The notes below the pieces were generated by a model. It had not been told where the DNA came from and did no database searches. It saw only the letters and a program-made list of their open reading frames with translations. A program made the translations under genes and the position numbers. 64,000 bases of DNA from Kribbibacterium absianum (GTDB taxonomy: Bacteria > Actinomycetota > Coriobacteriia > Coriobacteriales > Atopobiaceae). Of the stretch, positions 1 to 7,122 are shown in pieces (the first letter of the stretch is position 1; each line of letters starts with the position of its first letter). Location: NCBI RefSeq assembly GCF_030067705.1, contig NZ_JASJEX010000002.1, forward strand, positions 310,001 through 374,000, read 5' to 3'.

Positions 1-520
1 CCGTGGCCACCGAGTCCCCGCTCCGGCCCATGGCCTCGTACAGGCTCGTGGTCGAGAAGTCCTCGCCGCCCAGCGCCTCATATCCCTCCTGCGGCACGTA
101 GCTCTCCACCAGCACGTTGGGCTGGCCGTCGGCGTAGCGCAGGCGCAGCAGGCGCCACACCGGCGCGCCGGGCGCCAGCTCCAGCGCCTCGGCCACGGCG
201 TCCTTGGCCGACTCGGCGCGAAAGTCCAGCACCGTGGTGGACGGCACATGGCCGCCCGATCGCAGCGCGTCGTCAAAGCTCGAGACCTCCATCGCGAAGG
301 ACTGGCTCACGCGCGGGCGCGTCACGATGGTGCCGCGGCGCCGGCGACGCTCCAGATAGCCGTCGTCGGCGAGGATCTGGATGGCCTGGCGCACCGTCGG
401 CCGGCTGACGCCGTACTGCTCGGCGAGCTCCAGCTCCGTGGGGATGGTCTGGCCTTCGGGATAGGTGCCGTCGAGGATCTTCGCGAGCAGGTCCTCTTTG
501 ATGGTGTCGTAAAGCGTCAT
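1..520 (-). CDS. GntR/HutC-family transcriptional regulator (3' end outside window)
   Basis: The reading frame starts at 520 on the minus strand (ATG after GAGGAACCC) and is still open at base 1, so about 173 residues are visible. Residues 1-70 form a GntR winged helix with the recognition region YGVSRPTVRQAIQIL. From about residue 80 the sequence looks like a UTRA ligand domain (SFAMEVSSFDD, then VWRLLRLRYADGQPNVLVESYVP), as in the HutC subfamily, which bind sugars, sugar phosphates or amino acids. It is divergent from deoC with 145 bases between the starts, so control of deoC and of itself is a reasonable inference. The effector cannot be read from the sequence. Confidence 0.88.
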   Translation of the reverse strand, partial: MTLYDTIKEDLLAKILDGTYPEGQTIPTELELAEQYGVSRPTVRQAIQILADDGYLERRRRRGTIVTRPRVSQSFAMEVSSFDDALRSGGHVPSTTVLDFRAESAKDAVAEALELAPGAPVWRLLRLRYADGQPNVLVESYVPQEGYEALGGEDFSTTSLYEAMGRSGDSVAT

Positions 521-591
521 GGGTTCCTCGGGTCACGGTCGCTCCGTTGTGAGCCATTCTAATGAAATGACGAATAGCTGACAAAACAGGC

Positions 592-619
592 TAGACATTC
601 TCAATAAGTCAGACATAAT
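592..619 (+). promoter_or_regulatory. Candidate sigma-70-type promoter for deoC
   Basis: TAGACA at 592-597 and CATAAT at 614-619 are separated by 16 bases, upstream of the deoC start at 666. AGACAT occurs twice here (593-598 and 611-616), which could be part of a GntR operator. No transcription start data; inference from sequence only. Confidence 0.4.
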
Positions 620-665
620 GGGCGACGAAAGCTTACCAATGGCTGCTCAACCGAAAGGACCCGTC

Positions 666-1373
666 ATGAACTACACCCTCACCGACCTCGCCCTTCTCGT
701 TGACCACACCAACCTCCACCCCGACGCGACCCGCGAGGACATGGCCAAGCTCTGCCGTGAGGCCAAGGACTACGGCTTCCGCATGGTGGCCATCAACTCT
801 TGCCAGTCCAAGCTGTGCTCGGAGCTGCTCGAGGGCTCCGACGTGCACACCGGCGCCGCCATCGGCTTCCCGCTGGGCCAGACCACGACGGCCGTCAAGG
901 TGTTCGAGACCAAGGACGCCATTGCCAACGGCGCGAACGAGATCGACTACGTGGTGAACCTCACCGAGGTCAAGGCCGGTAACTGGGACTACATCGCCGA
1001 CGAGATGCGCCAGATTGTGGCCCTGTGCGACGAGGCCGGCATCCCCTCCAAGGTGATCTTTGAGAACTGCCTGCTCACCGACGATGAGAAGGTCAAGCTC
1101 TGCGAGATCGCCAACGAGGTGCGCCCGACCTTTGTGAAGACCTCCACCGGCTTCTTCACCGGCGGCGCGACCGTTGAGGACGTGAAGCTGATGCGCGGGC
1201 ACTGCGTGCCGGAGGTGCAGGTCAAGGCTGCCGGCGGCATCCGCGACGCGGACGCGTTCCTCGAGATGGTGCGCGCGGGCGCCACGCGCATCGGCACCTC
1301 CTCGGGCATGCGGATCATTGACGAGCTGCGCGAGCGCATGGCCGCCGACGGCGTGGAGTCCTACGATCTGTAA
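666..1373 (+). CDS. deoC: Deoxyribose-phosphate aldolase
   Basis: Class I aldolase that splits 2-deoxyribose 5-phosphate into glyceraldehyde 3-phosphate and acetaldehyde, the last step of deoxynucleoside catabolism in the cytoplasm. The 235 residues match the usual short bacterial DeoC. The Schiff-base lysine is Lys158 in [12 protein letters not shown]. The second lysine sits in VKAAGGIRD (Lys188) and the acid in NEIDYVVN (Asp94). I start at 666 because GAAAGGAC precedes that ATG; an upstream in-frame ATG at 618 lacks such a site and adds non-family sequence. It is a single gene, divergent from the GntR regulator and followed by a palindromic repeat. Confidence 0.97.
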   Translation: MNYTLTDLALLVDHTNLHPDATREDMAKLCREAKDYGFRMVAINSCQSKLCSELLEGSDVHTGAAIGFPLGQTTTAVKVFETKDAIANGANEIDYVVNLTEVKAGNWDYIADEMRQIVALCDEAGIPSKVIFENCLLTDDEKVKLCEIANEVRPTFVKTSTGFFTGGATVEDVKLMRGHCVPEVQVKAAGGIRDADAFLEMVRAGATRIGTSSGMRIIDELRERMAADGVESYDL

Positions 1374-1385
1374 ACCAAGAAACGT

Positions 1386-1440
1386 GACAAAATGCTCCGT
1401 CCCCATTGTCACGGTGACATTGGGGACGGAGCATTTTGTC
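1386..1440. repeat. Long palindromic repeat, GGGGACGGAGCA family
   Basis: A 55-base near-perfect inverted repeat: the left arm contains TGCTCCGTCCCC and the right arm GGGGACGGAGCA, with GACAAAA/TTTTGTC at the ends; mismatches are only near the centre. It lies between deoC and the aldo/keto reductase. The same core recurs at 25299-25357. It could end deoC transcription, but the shared core suggests a repeat element. Confidence 0.8.
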
Positions 1441-1472
1441 ATCTAGTGCGAACAATGATGAGGAGGCCTTTC

Positions 1473-2396
1473 ATGAAGCACGTGTTGGTGGGCGGCATCG
1501 ACCGCTGCGCAATCGTCCAGGGCGCCTGGCACATCGAGGACAAGACCCCCGAGCAGGTCGCGGGCCTGATCCAGCTGCAGCTGGACCGGGGCGTGGACTT
1601 CTGGGACCACGCGGACATCTACGGGGCCGGCCGCTGCGAGCAGGTTTTCGGCGAGGCGCTGCGCCGCATGCCGGCTGCCACGCGCGACCGCCTCGTGATC
1701 CAGTCCAAGTGCGGCATCCGGCCCGGCGCGTTCACGCAGTACGACTTCTCGCGCGAGCACATCCTCGCGTCCGTCAACGGCAGCCTCGAGCGCCTCGGCG
1801 TCGAGAAGCTCGACTACCTGCTGCTGCACCGGCCGGACCTTCTGATGGAGCCCGAGGAGGTCGCGAGCGCCTTCGACACCCTCCACGAGCAGGGAAAGGT
1901 CCTGCACTTCGGCGTCTCCAACTGCACACCCGGCCAGATTGAGCTGCTCAAGACGGCCGTGCGCCAGCCGCTCGAGGCGAACCAGCTCCAGCTCTCGCTG
2001 GCCCACACGCTGCTGTTGGACGCCGGCGCCAACCTCAACCTCGCGCGCGACGCCGGCATCGGCCGTGACGCCGGAGTGCTGGACTACTGCCGCATCCACG
2101 GCGTCACGGTGCAGTGCTACAGCCCGTTCCAGTACGGGTTTTTTGAGGGGTCGTTCATCGACAGCCCCGAATACCCCCAGCTCAACGCTGTGCTCGGTCG
2201 CCTGGCCGAGCAGTACGGCACCACCAAGAACGGCATCGCGGCGGCGTGGCTGCTCCGCCACCCCGCGCAGATGCAGGTGCTGGTCGGCACGACGAACCCC
2301 GAGCGGCTCGCGGCCATCGACGAGGCCGCGGACATCGTGCTCACCCGCGCGGAGTGGTACGAGCTCTACGCGGCCGCCGGCAACCAGCTGCCGTAA
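1473..2396 (+). CDS. Aldo/keto reductase
   Basis: NAD(P)H-dependent cytoplasmic oxidoreductase of the AKR superfamily, 307 residues, closest in layout to YdhF-type enzymes. Visible catalytic residues are Asp45 and Tyr50 (DHADIYGAG), Lys79 (IQSKCGI) and the histidine in LLLHRPD near residue 126. The C-terminal part has the cofactor-loop pattern VLVGTTNPERL. The start at 1473 follows AGGAGG at 1461-1466. The substrate is unknown. It is followed by a hairpin shared with the convergent patatin gene. Confidence 0.92.
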   Translation: MKHVLVGGIDRCAIVQGAWHIEDKTPEQVAGLIQLQLDRGVDFWDHADIYGAGRCEQVFGEALRRMPAATRDRLVIQSKCGIRPGAFTQYDFSREHILASVNGSLERLGVEKLDYLLLHRPDLLMEPEEVASAFDTLHEQGKVLHFGVSNCTPGQIELLKTAVRQPLEANQLQLSLAHTLLLDAGANLNLARDAGIGRDAGVLDYCRIHGVTVQCYSPFQYGFFEGSFIDSPEYPQLNAVLGRLAEQYGTTKNGIAAAWLLRHPAQMQVLVGTTNPERLAAIDEAADIVLTRAEWYELYAAAGNQLP

Positions 2397-2408
2397 CGCC
2401 TGCGAGAA

Positions 2409-2452
2409 GGCCCCTGTCGCCACGGTTTCGGAGACGTTGGCGGCAGGGGGCC
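2409..2452. terminator. Bidirectional terminator hairpin between convergent genes
   Basis: GGCCCCTGTCGCCA pairs with TGGCGGCAGGGGGCC around a 15-base loop, between the stop codons of the aldo/keto reductase (2396) and the patatin gene (2458). No long T run on either side. Confidence 0.6.
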
Positions 2453-2457
2453 TCGTC

Positions 2458-3495
2458 CTACTCGTTCGTCTTGGCGTCGGGCTCCTCGGCCTGCGCGTTC
2501 TCGACGGCCTCGATCTGCTCGGCGCCCTCGGGCGCGCCCTCGTCCTTGGCGGGCGCGCGGAACAGCTTTGCCAGCATGTCGATGCCGGCGCGCCGCGCGG
2601 CGTTCCAGAGGCTCGGTCGAGCGGCGCCCCAATCCACCGGGTGCGTCTGCAGGTACGAGGTGGCCAGGTCGATCACTTCTTGTCCGCACCCCGGGTTGAA
2701 GGTGTCGCTCCCCGGCACCGGGATGTTGATCGCGATGTCCGCCGCCTGCGCGTAGAGCTCCTCCAGCTGCTGGGACCCGTAGTTCATGCACGTGTTCATC
2801 AGGTTCAGCACGTTGAGGTTCGCGACCGGGGGATAGGTGTGCAGCATGTGCACGCCCACCACGGCGTCGACCGACTCGCGGTCGAACAGCGGCGTGGGCA
2901 GGTTCATGCGACAGCCGCCGTCCACCAGGGTGTGGCCCATGAACGTGACCGGCTGCACCATCATCGGGTACGCGCCCGAGCAGCTGATGCAGGTGGCGAG
3001 GTCCAGGTCGTTGGACGCGATGAGGTCCCAGTTGCCCGTCGTGCGCGCGAAAAAGCCGTCCTCGCCGGTGAACACCACGAGCTTGCCGGTGATGATGTCC
3101 ACCGCGCAGATGGCGAGCGGGAGCTTGAGGTCCGCGAAGGTCTTGACGCCGGCCTTCTCGAGCAGCGGCTCGACGGCGTCCACCAGCACGCCGTTGTCCA
3201 TGAAGCCGTTCTTGGTGACGGCGGCCAGCAGGTGCCGGCGCGCGTTCTTGATGACGTCCTGGCTCTTGATCTGCTCGTCCATCTCGAGGAGCAGGTTTGC
3301 GATGGCCGTGCTGTCGAGCCCGGCCGCCACAAGCGTCGCCACGAGCGAGCCCATCGAGGTTCCCGCCACGGCGCCGGTCTCGATGTTGTTCCTCTCCATA
3401 TCCGCCAGCACGGCCACCTGCGAAAAGGCCCGCCAACCGCCCCCGGCGAGCGCGAGGCCCACGCCGTCGAGGTGCTTCTTGGTCTCCTGCGCCAT
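2458..3495 (-). CDS. Patatin-like phospholipase
   Basis: Serine hydrolase of the patatin family (Ser-Asp dyad acyl hydrolase), 345 residues. The oxyanion-hole motif GGGWR is at 18-22, the nucleophile Ser47 lies in GTSMG (45-49), and the catalytic Asp192 lies in DGG. There is no signal peptide, so it is probably cytoplasmic or membrane-associated. The start at 3495 follows GGGAG eight bases upstream; the frame is open further upstream but runs into the palindromic repeat at 3513. The last 40 residues are acidic and low in complexity. It is monocistronic. The lipid substrate cannot be inferred. Confidence 0.93.
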   Translation of the reverse strand: MAQETKKHLDGVGLALAGGGWRAFSQVAVLADMERNNIETGAVAGTSMGSLVATLVAAGLDSTAIANLLLEMDEQIKSQDVIKNARRHLLAAVTKNGFMDNGVLVDAVEPLLEKAGVKTFADLKLPLAICAVDIITGKLVVFTGEDGFFARTTGNWDLIASNDLDLATCISCSGAYPMMVQPVTFMGHTLVDGGCRMNLPTPLFDRESVDAVVGVHMLHTYPPVANLNVLNLMNTCMNYGSQQLEELYAQAADIAINIPVPGSDTFNPGCGQEVIDLATSYLQTHPVDWGAARPSLWNAARRAGIDMLAKLFRAPAKDEGAPEGAEQIEAVENAQAEEPDAKTNE

Positions 3496-3512
3496 GTCAT
3501 CGACTCCCATCC

Positions 3513-3545
3513 ATGTGCATTTAGGGACAGTCCCTAAATGCACAT
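3513..3545. repeat. Palindromic repeat, TTAGGGACAGTCCCTAA family (copy 1)
   Basis: A 33-base palindrome, perfect except for the single central base, with arms GTGCATTTAGGGAC and GTCCCTAAATGCAC. It lies 18 bases upstream of the patatin start. The same 29-base core occurs at 38925-38953, and a variant at 41762-41790. Confidence 0.85.
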
Positions 3546-3900
3546 CGCAGTGTTCTGGCACGACAAATAGATGCCCATAGTACAGGACGAGCGATCGGGG
3601 GCGATGCGCTTAGGGTTGCGTTTCAGTAAGCCTGGTTGTGTGCGAGGGAGTCGCGCGGGGCTCGGCTGGAAGTTTGCGGGGAACCGTTTCCCCGCAAACT
3701 GCGACCACCGACTTGCGGAGAACCGTTTCCCCGCAAGCGAGCGACGACACAAAACCCCAGGTGGACGTGGCTCGAACAGGTGAGCAGGGCGCGTTTCCCC
3801 GCAACCGGTTGAATGACTTTGCGGAGAAGCGTTTCCCCGCAACCCCGCGATGTCGCAGCTCTCGCAACGCGACGGCAGCCCCCTGCTGTGGCGCGATAGC
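3546..3900. repeat. Gene-free stretch with GGGGAAACGTTTCCCC-type repeats
   Basis: I see no gene here. The stretch holds several copies of a short palindrome: 3671-3700 (arms AGTTTGCGGGGAA and TTCCCCGCAAACT), 3711-3739 (left arm with an A for G change), a half copy near 3787-3800, and 3818-3843. The same family recurs at 15719-15879. Confidence 0.75.
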
Positions 3901-3923
3901 AAAAGAGCCCCATGTCGGGGCTC
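3901..3923 (-). terminator. Terminator of the first tRNA-Arg
   Basis: Read on the minus strand, GAGCCCC pairs with GGGGCTC and is followed by TTTT, just past the tRNA 3' end. It fits a Rho-independent terminator. Confidence 0.75.
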
Positions 3924-3934
3924 TCGGATGCTCG

Positions 3935-4011
3935 TGGTGCGGCATACAGGATTCGAACCTGTGACCTTTTGATTCGTAGTCAAACGCTCTATCCAGCTGA
4001 GCTAATGCCGC
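3935..4011 (-). tRNA. tRNA-Arg(ACG)
   Basis: 77 bases including an encoded CCA end. The acceptor stem GCGGCAT pairs with ATGCCGC, the anticodon loop is CTACGAA (anticodon ACG, reading CGN codons after A34 deamination), and the T-loop GGTTCGAATCC is standard. It is identical to the copy at 4136-4212. Confidence 0.97.
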
Positions 4012-4103
4012 GAAGCAAGAGAGAGTATTGCGGAGCCGTCGCGCGCTGTCAAGCACGGATTGACTGAAATCGATGCCGTAGCTGCGGCGCTGTCGCGTGG
4101 CAA

Positions 4104-4125
4104 AGAAAAAGGCCCCGAGGGGCCC
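4104..4125 (-). terminator. Terminator of the second tRNA-Arg
   Basis: Minus-strand hairpin GGCCCCTCGGGGCC followed by TTTTTC, directly downstream of the tRNA at 4136-4212. Confidence 0.8.
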
Positions 4126-4135
4126 GAAGAAGCGC

Positions 4136-4212
4136 TGGTGCGGCATACAGGATTCGAACCTGTGACCTTTTGATTCGTAGTCAAACGCTCTATCCAGCTG
4201 AGCTAATGCCGC
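4136..4212 (-). tRNA. tRNA-Arg(ACG), second identical copy
   Basis: The same 77 bases as 3935-4011, displaced by exactly 201 bases. The 5' flank GAAGCAAG is also shared, but each copy has its own terminator, so the two are separate transcription units made by a short tandem duplication. Confidence 0.97.
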
Positions 4213-4324
4213 GAAGCAAGGAACAGTATGCCCACGCCCCGGGGCGAAGTCAAGGAGCTTTTCGAAAGCCGGGGAACTTTTTTGCAAGGCCGCGGCCCGT
4301 TTATGCAGCCGCGCAGGTCAAACG

Positions 4325-4353
4325 AAAAAGGCGCCCGAGCTTTCTCGGACGCC
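4325..4353 (-). terminator. Terminator of tRNA-Ser
   Basis: Minus-strand hairpin GGCGTCCGAG / CTCGGGCGCC followed by TTTTTC, a few bases past the tRNA-Ser 3' end. Confidence 0.75.
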
Positions 4354-4364
4354 TGGTCAGTCAC

Positions 4365-4455
4365 TGGCGGAGAGCGAGGGATTCGAACCCTCGATAGGAT
4401 TGAGTCCTATACTCGCTTAGCAGGCGAGCACCTTCGGCCTCTCGGTCAGCTCTCC
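4365..4455 (-). tRNA. tRNA-Ser(GCT)
   Basis: 91 bases with encoded CCA. Acceptor stem GGAGAGC/GCTCTCC, anticodon loop CTGCTAA (anticodon GCT for AGC/AGT codons), and the long variable arm TATAGGACTCAATCCTAT typical of serine tRNAs. Confidence 0.97.
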
Positions 4456-4470
4456 GGGTGCGCAAGCATT

Positions 4471-5466
4471 CTAGCCGATAACCGCTCTCGGTGAAAGCAA
4501 CCCTGCCATAAAGTCCGCGTCCGCCACCACATCGTCGTGCCGCACGCGACTCCAGGCAAAACCGCCGAGCAGCTCGTCCGGGCGCAGGGGCTCGGGTTTC
4601 TCGAGCAGCCCGACCGCACTGGCCAACGCGCCGACAATCGCTTCCGGGGCAACGCCTTCCGCTCGCAGCGCCCCCAGGTCGAGGTCCCGATCGCGCTTGG
4701 ACAGCCGCCGGCCGTCCGGTGCCACCAGCAGAGGCACGTGCGCGTAGTCCACCTCCGGCAGCCCGAGCAGTCGCTGCAGGTAGCGCTGGCGCGGCGCGGA
4801 CCCCAGCAGGTCGCGTCCGCGCACCACTTGCGTGACCCCCTGCGCAGCGTCGTCCACTACCACGGCCAGCTGGTAGGCAAAGACCCCATCGCTCCGGCGC
4901 ACGAGGAAGTCACCCACATCGGTGGCCAGCGTCTGCTCGCAGGGCGGCTGGATGAGGTCGGGCACCGTAATGAACCCTGCGGAATCGCTGGCTTCCGGTA
5001 CGCGCAGCCGTAGCGCCGGCGCCCGTAGTGCGCGTTTCTCGGCCACTTGCTCCGGTGTCAGGTTCCGGCATGTGCCCGCGTATACGTACGTGCCATCGCT
5101 CGCGTGGGGCGCCGACGCGGTGTGGAGCTCGGCGCGGGTACAGAAGCAGGGGTAGGTGAGGCCCTGCTCGGTCAGGGTCGCGAGGGCGGCTTCGTAAGCA
5201 TCCGTGCGTTGCCGCTGGTAGACGGGGTCGCCGTCCCAATCGAGGCCCAGCCAGATCAGGTCCTCCATCAGCTGCTGGGCCACGTCCGGCCGCTGGCAGC
5301 GAGGGTCCAAGTCCTCCACGCGCATCACGATGGAACCGCCCGCACTCCGGGCGCCGAGCCACGCGAGCAGCGCGGACAGGGCGTTGCCCAGGTGCATGCG
5401 GCCGGAAGGGCTCGGGGCGAAACGCCCGACGGTGGGCGGTGTGGCGGTGGTGTCCAAGGTCTCCAT
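4471..5466 (-). CDS. gluQ: Glutamyl-Q tRNA(Asp) synthetase
   Basis: A GluRS-like catalytic domain without an anticodon-binding domain, 331 residues. Family members attach glutamate to the queuosine base of tRNA-Asp. The N-terminal FAPSPSGRMHLGNA carries the HIGH-type signature and LSKRDRDLDLG the KMSKS-type signature. CFC near residue 111 and AGTC near residue 130 are the zinc ligands of the family. The start at 5466 follows GAGGGAC. It lies just downstream of repeat cluster 5486-5599. It could be misread as a truncated glutamyl-tRNA synthetase, but length and domain content fit GluQ. Confidence 0.92.
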   Translation of the reverse strand: METLDTTATPPTVGRFAPSPSGRMHLGNALSALLAWLGARSAGGSIVMRVEDLDPRCQRPDVAQQLMEDLIWLGLDWDGDPVYQRQRTDAYEAALATLTEQGLTYPCFCTRAELHTASAPHASDGTYVYAGTCRNLTPEQVAEKRALRAPALRLRVPEASDSAGFITVPDLIQPPCEQTLATDVGDFLVRRSDGVFAYQLAVVVDDAAQGVTQVVRGRDLLGSAPRQRYLQRLLGLPEVDYAHVPLLVAPDGRRLSKRDRDLDLGALRAEGVAPEAIVGALASAVGLLEKPEPLRPDELLGGFAWSRVRHDDVVADADFMAGLLSPRAVIG

Positions 5467-5485
5467 GTCCCTCAGCGTAGCTGGC

Positions 5486-5599
5486 TGGACGCTTCGGTCA
5501 AAGCCATTTGTCCACGGTTGGACGCTTCGGTCAAAGCCGTTTGTCCACGCTCCAGCCGACCGGAGCGTGGACAAACGGCTCTCTCCGAAGAAGCGTCCA
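5486..5599. repeat. TGGACGCTTCGG...TTTGTCCACG repeat cluster 1
   Basis: Three copies of a roughly 31-base unit: two direct (5486-5516, 5519-5549) and one inverted (5566-5599, with a 3-base AAG duplication). Copies 2 and 3 face each other and form a hairpin with a 19-base perfect stem (AGCCGTTTGTCCACGCTCC pairs with its complement) and an 8-base loop. This pair-with-loop layout resembles BIMEs made of REP sequences. Confidence 0.85.
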
Positions 5600-5770
5600 C
5601 GCGCGCTCGGGACCGCAAAGAAAGACATGAAAACGCATGACCGGCCAGACTGGGTCTTTGACAATTCTGTGACCGAGTTCTGACCGCTGCGCGGCTGTTT
5701 CTGAAGTGACGACCTGAAAACATCGTGTACGTGGAGGGAAGTCAAAGGCGCGAACAGAAAGGACAGCGTC

Positions 5771-6411
5771 ATGGTGGAATCCAATCTCAACCGCAGATTG
5801 TTCTTGAAGGCGGGGACATTGGCCATGGTCGGCCTTCTCGTGCCGCGTACTGCCAGAGCGGCGGAGTCGAGCGTGGCATCTGTCGATGTGCCTCAGTTGG
5901 TATTGACGCCGGCGCCCGGGGTCGAATTGCCCTCAACCCAGCTGGAGCAGCAGCAGCTAGCCGCAATTCGCGAAGAAGTGGAGGCTCTGATTGCGGCCGA
6001 TGCTTTGCACTATTCGTCGCGCCCCACCTACGAGACTGTCTACGGAGCCACAAAACCGTCATCGGTGACTTCAAGGCTGTCGCCAACCAACCCACCGATG
6101 GCTATAGCATGAATACCGGCGGAACGGTGAGCCTGTCCTGGACAGGAGGAGGTTCTTACAGCATTGGAGTGTCGTTCGCAGCCCCGTTCGGGTCCTTTAG
6201 CATCAGCGCCGCTATCGGCAAGGCTGGCGTGACCGGGGTTTCTGCGAACATTCCCCGTGGTGGTCGTTGGAAGGTTTACACGCGATCCGTCTACTCCTGC
6301 AAACCCTACGTGGTCTATCGGGTGGTGAACGGCAAGCGCACGCTCTGGAGCCGAAACCTCAATACACTGCCCGAGTGGAACAAGTTCGACATCAGCGTGC
6401 GGAAGGTCTGA
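5771..6411 (+). pseudogene. Frameshifted Tat-signal secreted protein
   Basis: Coding sequence is continuous but changes frame once. The first part (from 5771, after GAAAGGAC) encodes a twin-arginine signal, NRRLFLKAG, a hydrophobic stretch and a likely cleavage site after ARA. The second part, to the stop at 6411, carries KTVIGDFKAVANQPTDGYS and a Gly/Ser/aromatic-rich C-terminus. The switch falls in the A-run at 6052-6055: one extra A would fuse the parts into a protein of about 214 residues. Without it the first frame stops at 6112. This may be a real mutation, phase variation or a sequencing error. The family is not recognised. It sits 12 bases before a response regulator and may be co-transcribed with it. 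Confidence 0.7.
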
Positions 6412-6423
6412 TCGGGGGAATCC

Positions 6424-7110
6424 ATGAGTCGCCTTTACGTGGTGGACGACGACGAGTCCACGCGCGTGCTCTTGACCGCCTACCTGGAGCAGGCGGGTCA
6501 TGAGGTGAAGGCGCTTGAGAGCGGCGCGGCGCTTCTCAAGGAGGAGCGCCTGCGCCCTGCCGACCTCGTGGTGCTGGACGTGATGATGCCGGGCATGGAT
6601 GGCTTCCAAACCTTGGTGGCCTATCGTGTCCTGTCGAAAGCGCCGGTGGTGTTCCTCACTGGCAGGGACGCGGAGCCGGACTATTGCGCGGGGCTGGCTC
6701 TGGGGGCGGACGATTACATGGCCAAACCGGTGCGGCCTGCCATGTTGGTGGCCAAGGTCTCGGCTCTGCTCCGGCGTCAGCGGGACGAACAAGGGCACGG
6801 GCGCTTGGCTTCCGTGCCTCAGTGCGGCAACCTGCGGTTTGACGAATCCTCCCACGCCTTTCTCGTAGAGGACGTTCCAATGAGGCTCACGCCCACCGAG
6901 GAGCGCCTGTTGCTCTTTTTCATGGCGCGGTTCGAGGGCGCCGTCAGTCGAGAAGAGGTGCTCCGCGAAGTGTGGGGGTTGCCTGACGGCGTGGAGTCGC
7001 GCGTCGTAGACGAGACCAACCGGCGCGTGCGCAGAAAGCTCGCGGCCGCCAACGCGGATGTCTCCATCCAAACCATCTGGGGCTACGGGTTTCGGCTCGC
7101 GCTTCTGTGA
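6424..7110 (+). CDS. OmpR/PhoB-family response regulator
   Basis: Two-domain DNA-binding response regulator, 228 residues. In the receiver domain the acidic pocket is DDD (8-10), the phospho-acceptor Asp52 (VVLDVMMPG), the switch threonine lies in VFLTGRD, and Lys101 in YMAKPVRP. Residues 130-228 form the winged helix (MRLTPTEERLLLFF, ending TIWGYGFRL). The start follows GGGGGAA. It is paired with the kinase 12 bases downstream and follows the frameshifted Tat-signal gene; the three look like one operon. Confidence 0.95.
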   Translation: MSRLYVVDDDESTRVLLTAYLEQAGHEVKALESGAALLKEERLRPADLVVLDVMMPGMDGFQTLVAYRVLSKAPVVFLTGRDAEPDYCAGLALGADDYMAKPVRPAMLVAKVSALLRRQRDEQGHGRLASVPQCGNLRFDESSHAFLVEDVPMRLTPTEERLLLFFMARFEGAVSREEVLREVWGLPDGVESRVVDETNRRVRRKLAAANADVSIQTIWGYGFRLALL

Positions 7111-7122
7111 CGAGGAGCTGAC

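Noticed and set aside
3935-4455. tRNA cluster as integration site of a mobile element
   Set aside because: No integrase, no direct repeat of a tRNA end and no phage genes nearby.
6052-6055. Programmed -1 ribosomal frameshift
   Set aside because: The site (ACAAAAC) does not follow the X-XXY-YYZ slippery pattern, and I see no strong stimulatory hairpin right after it. Kept as frameshift mutation or error.
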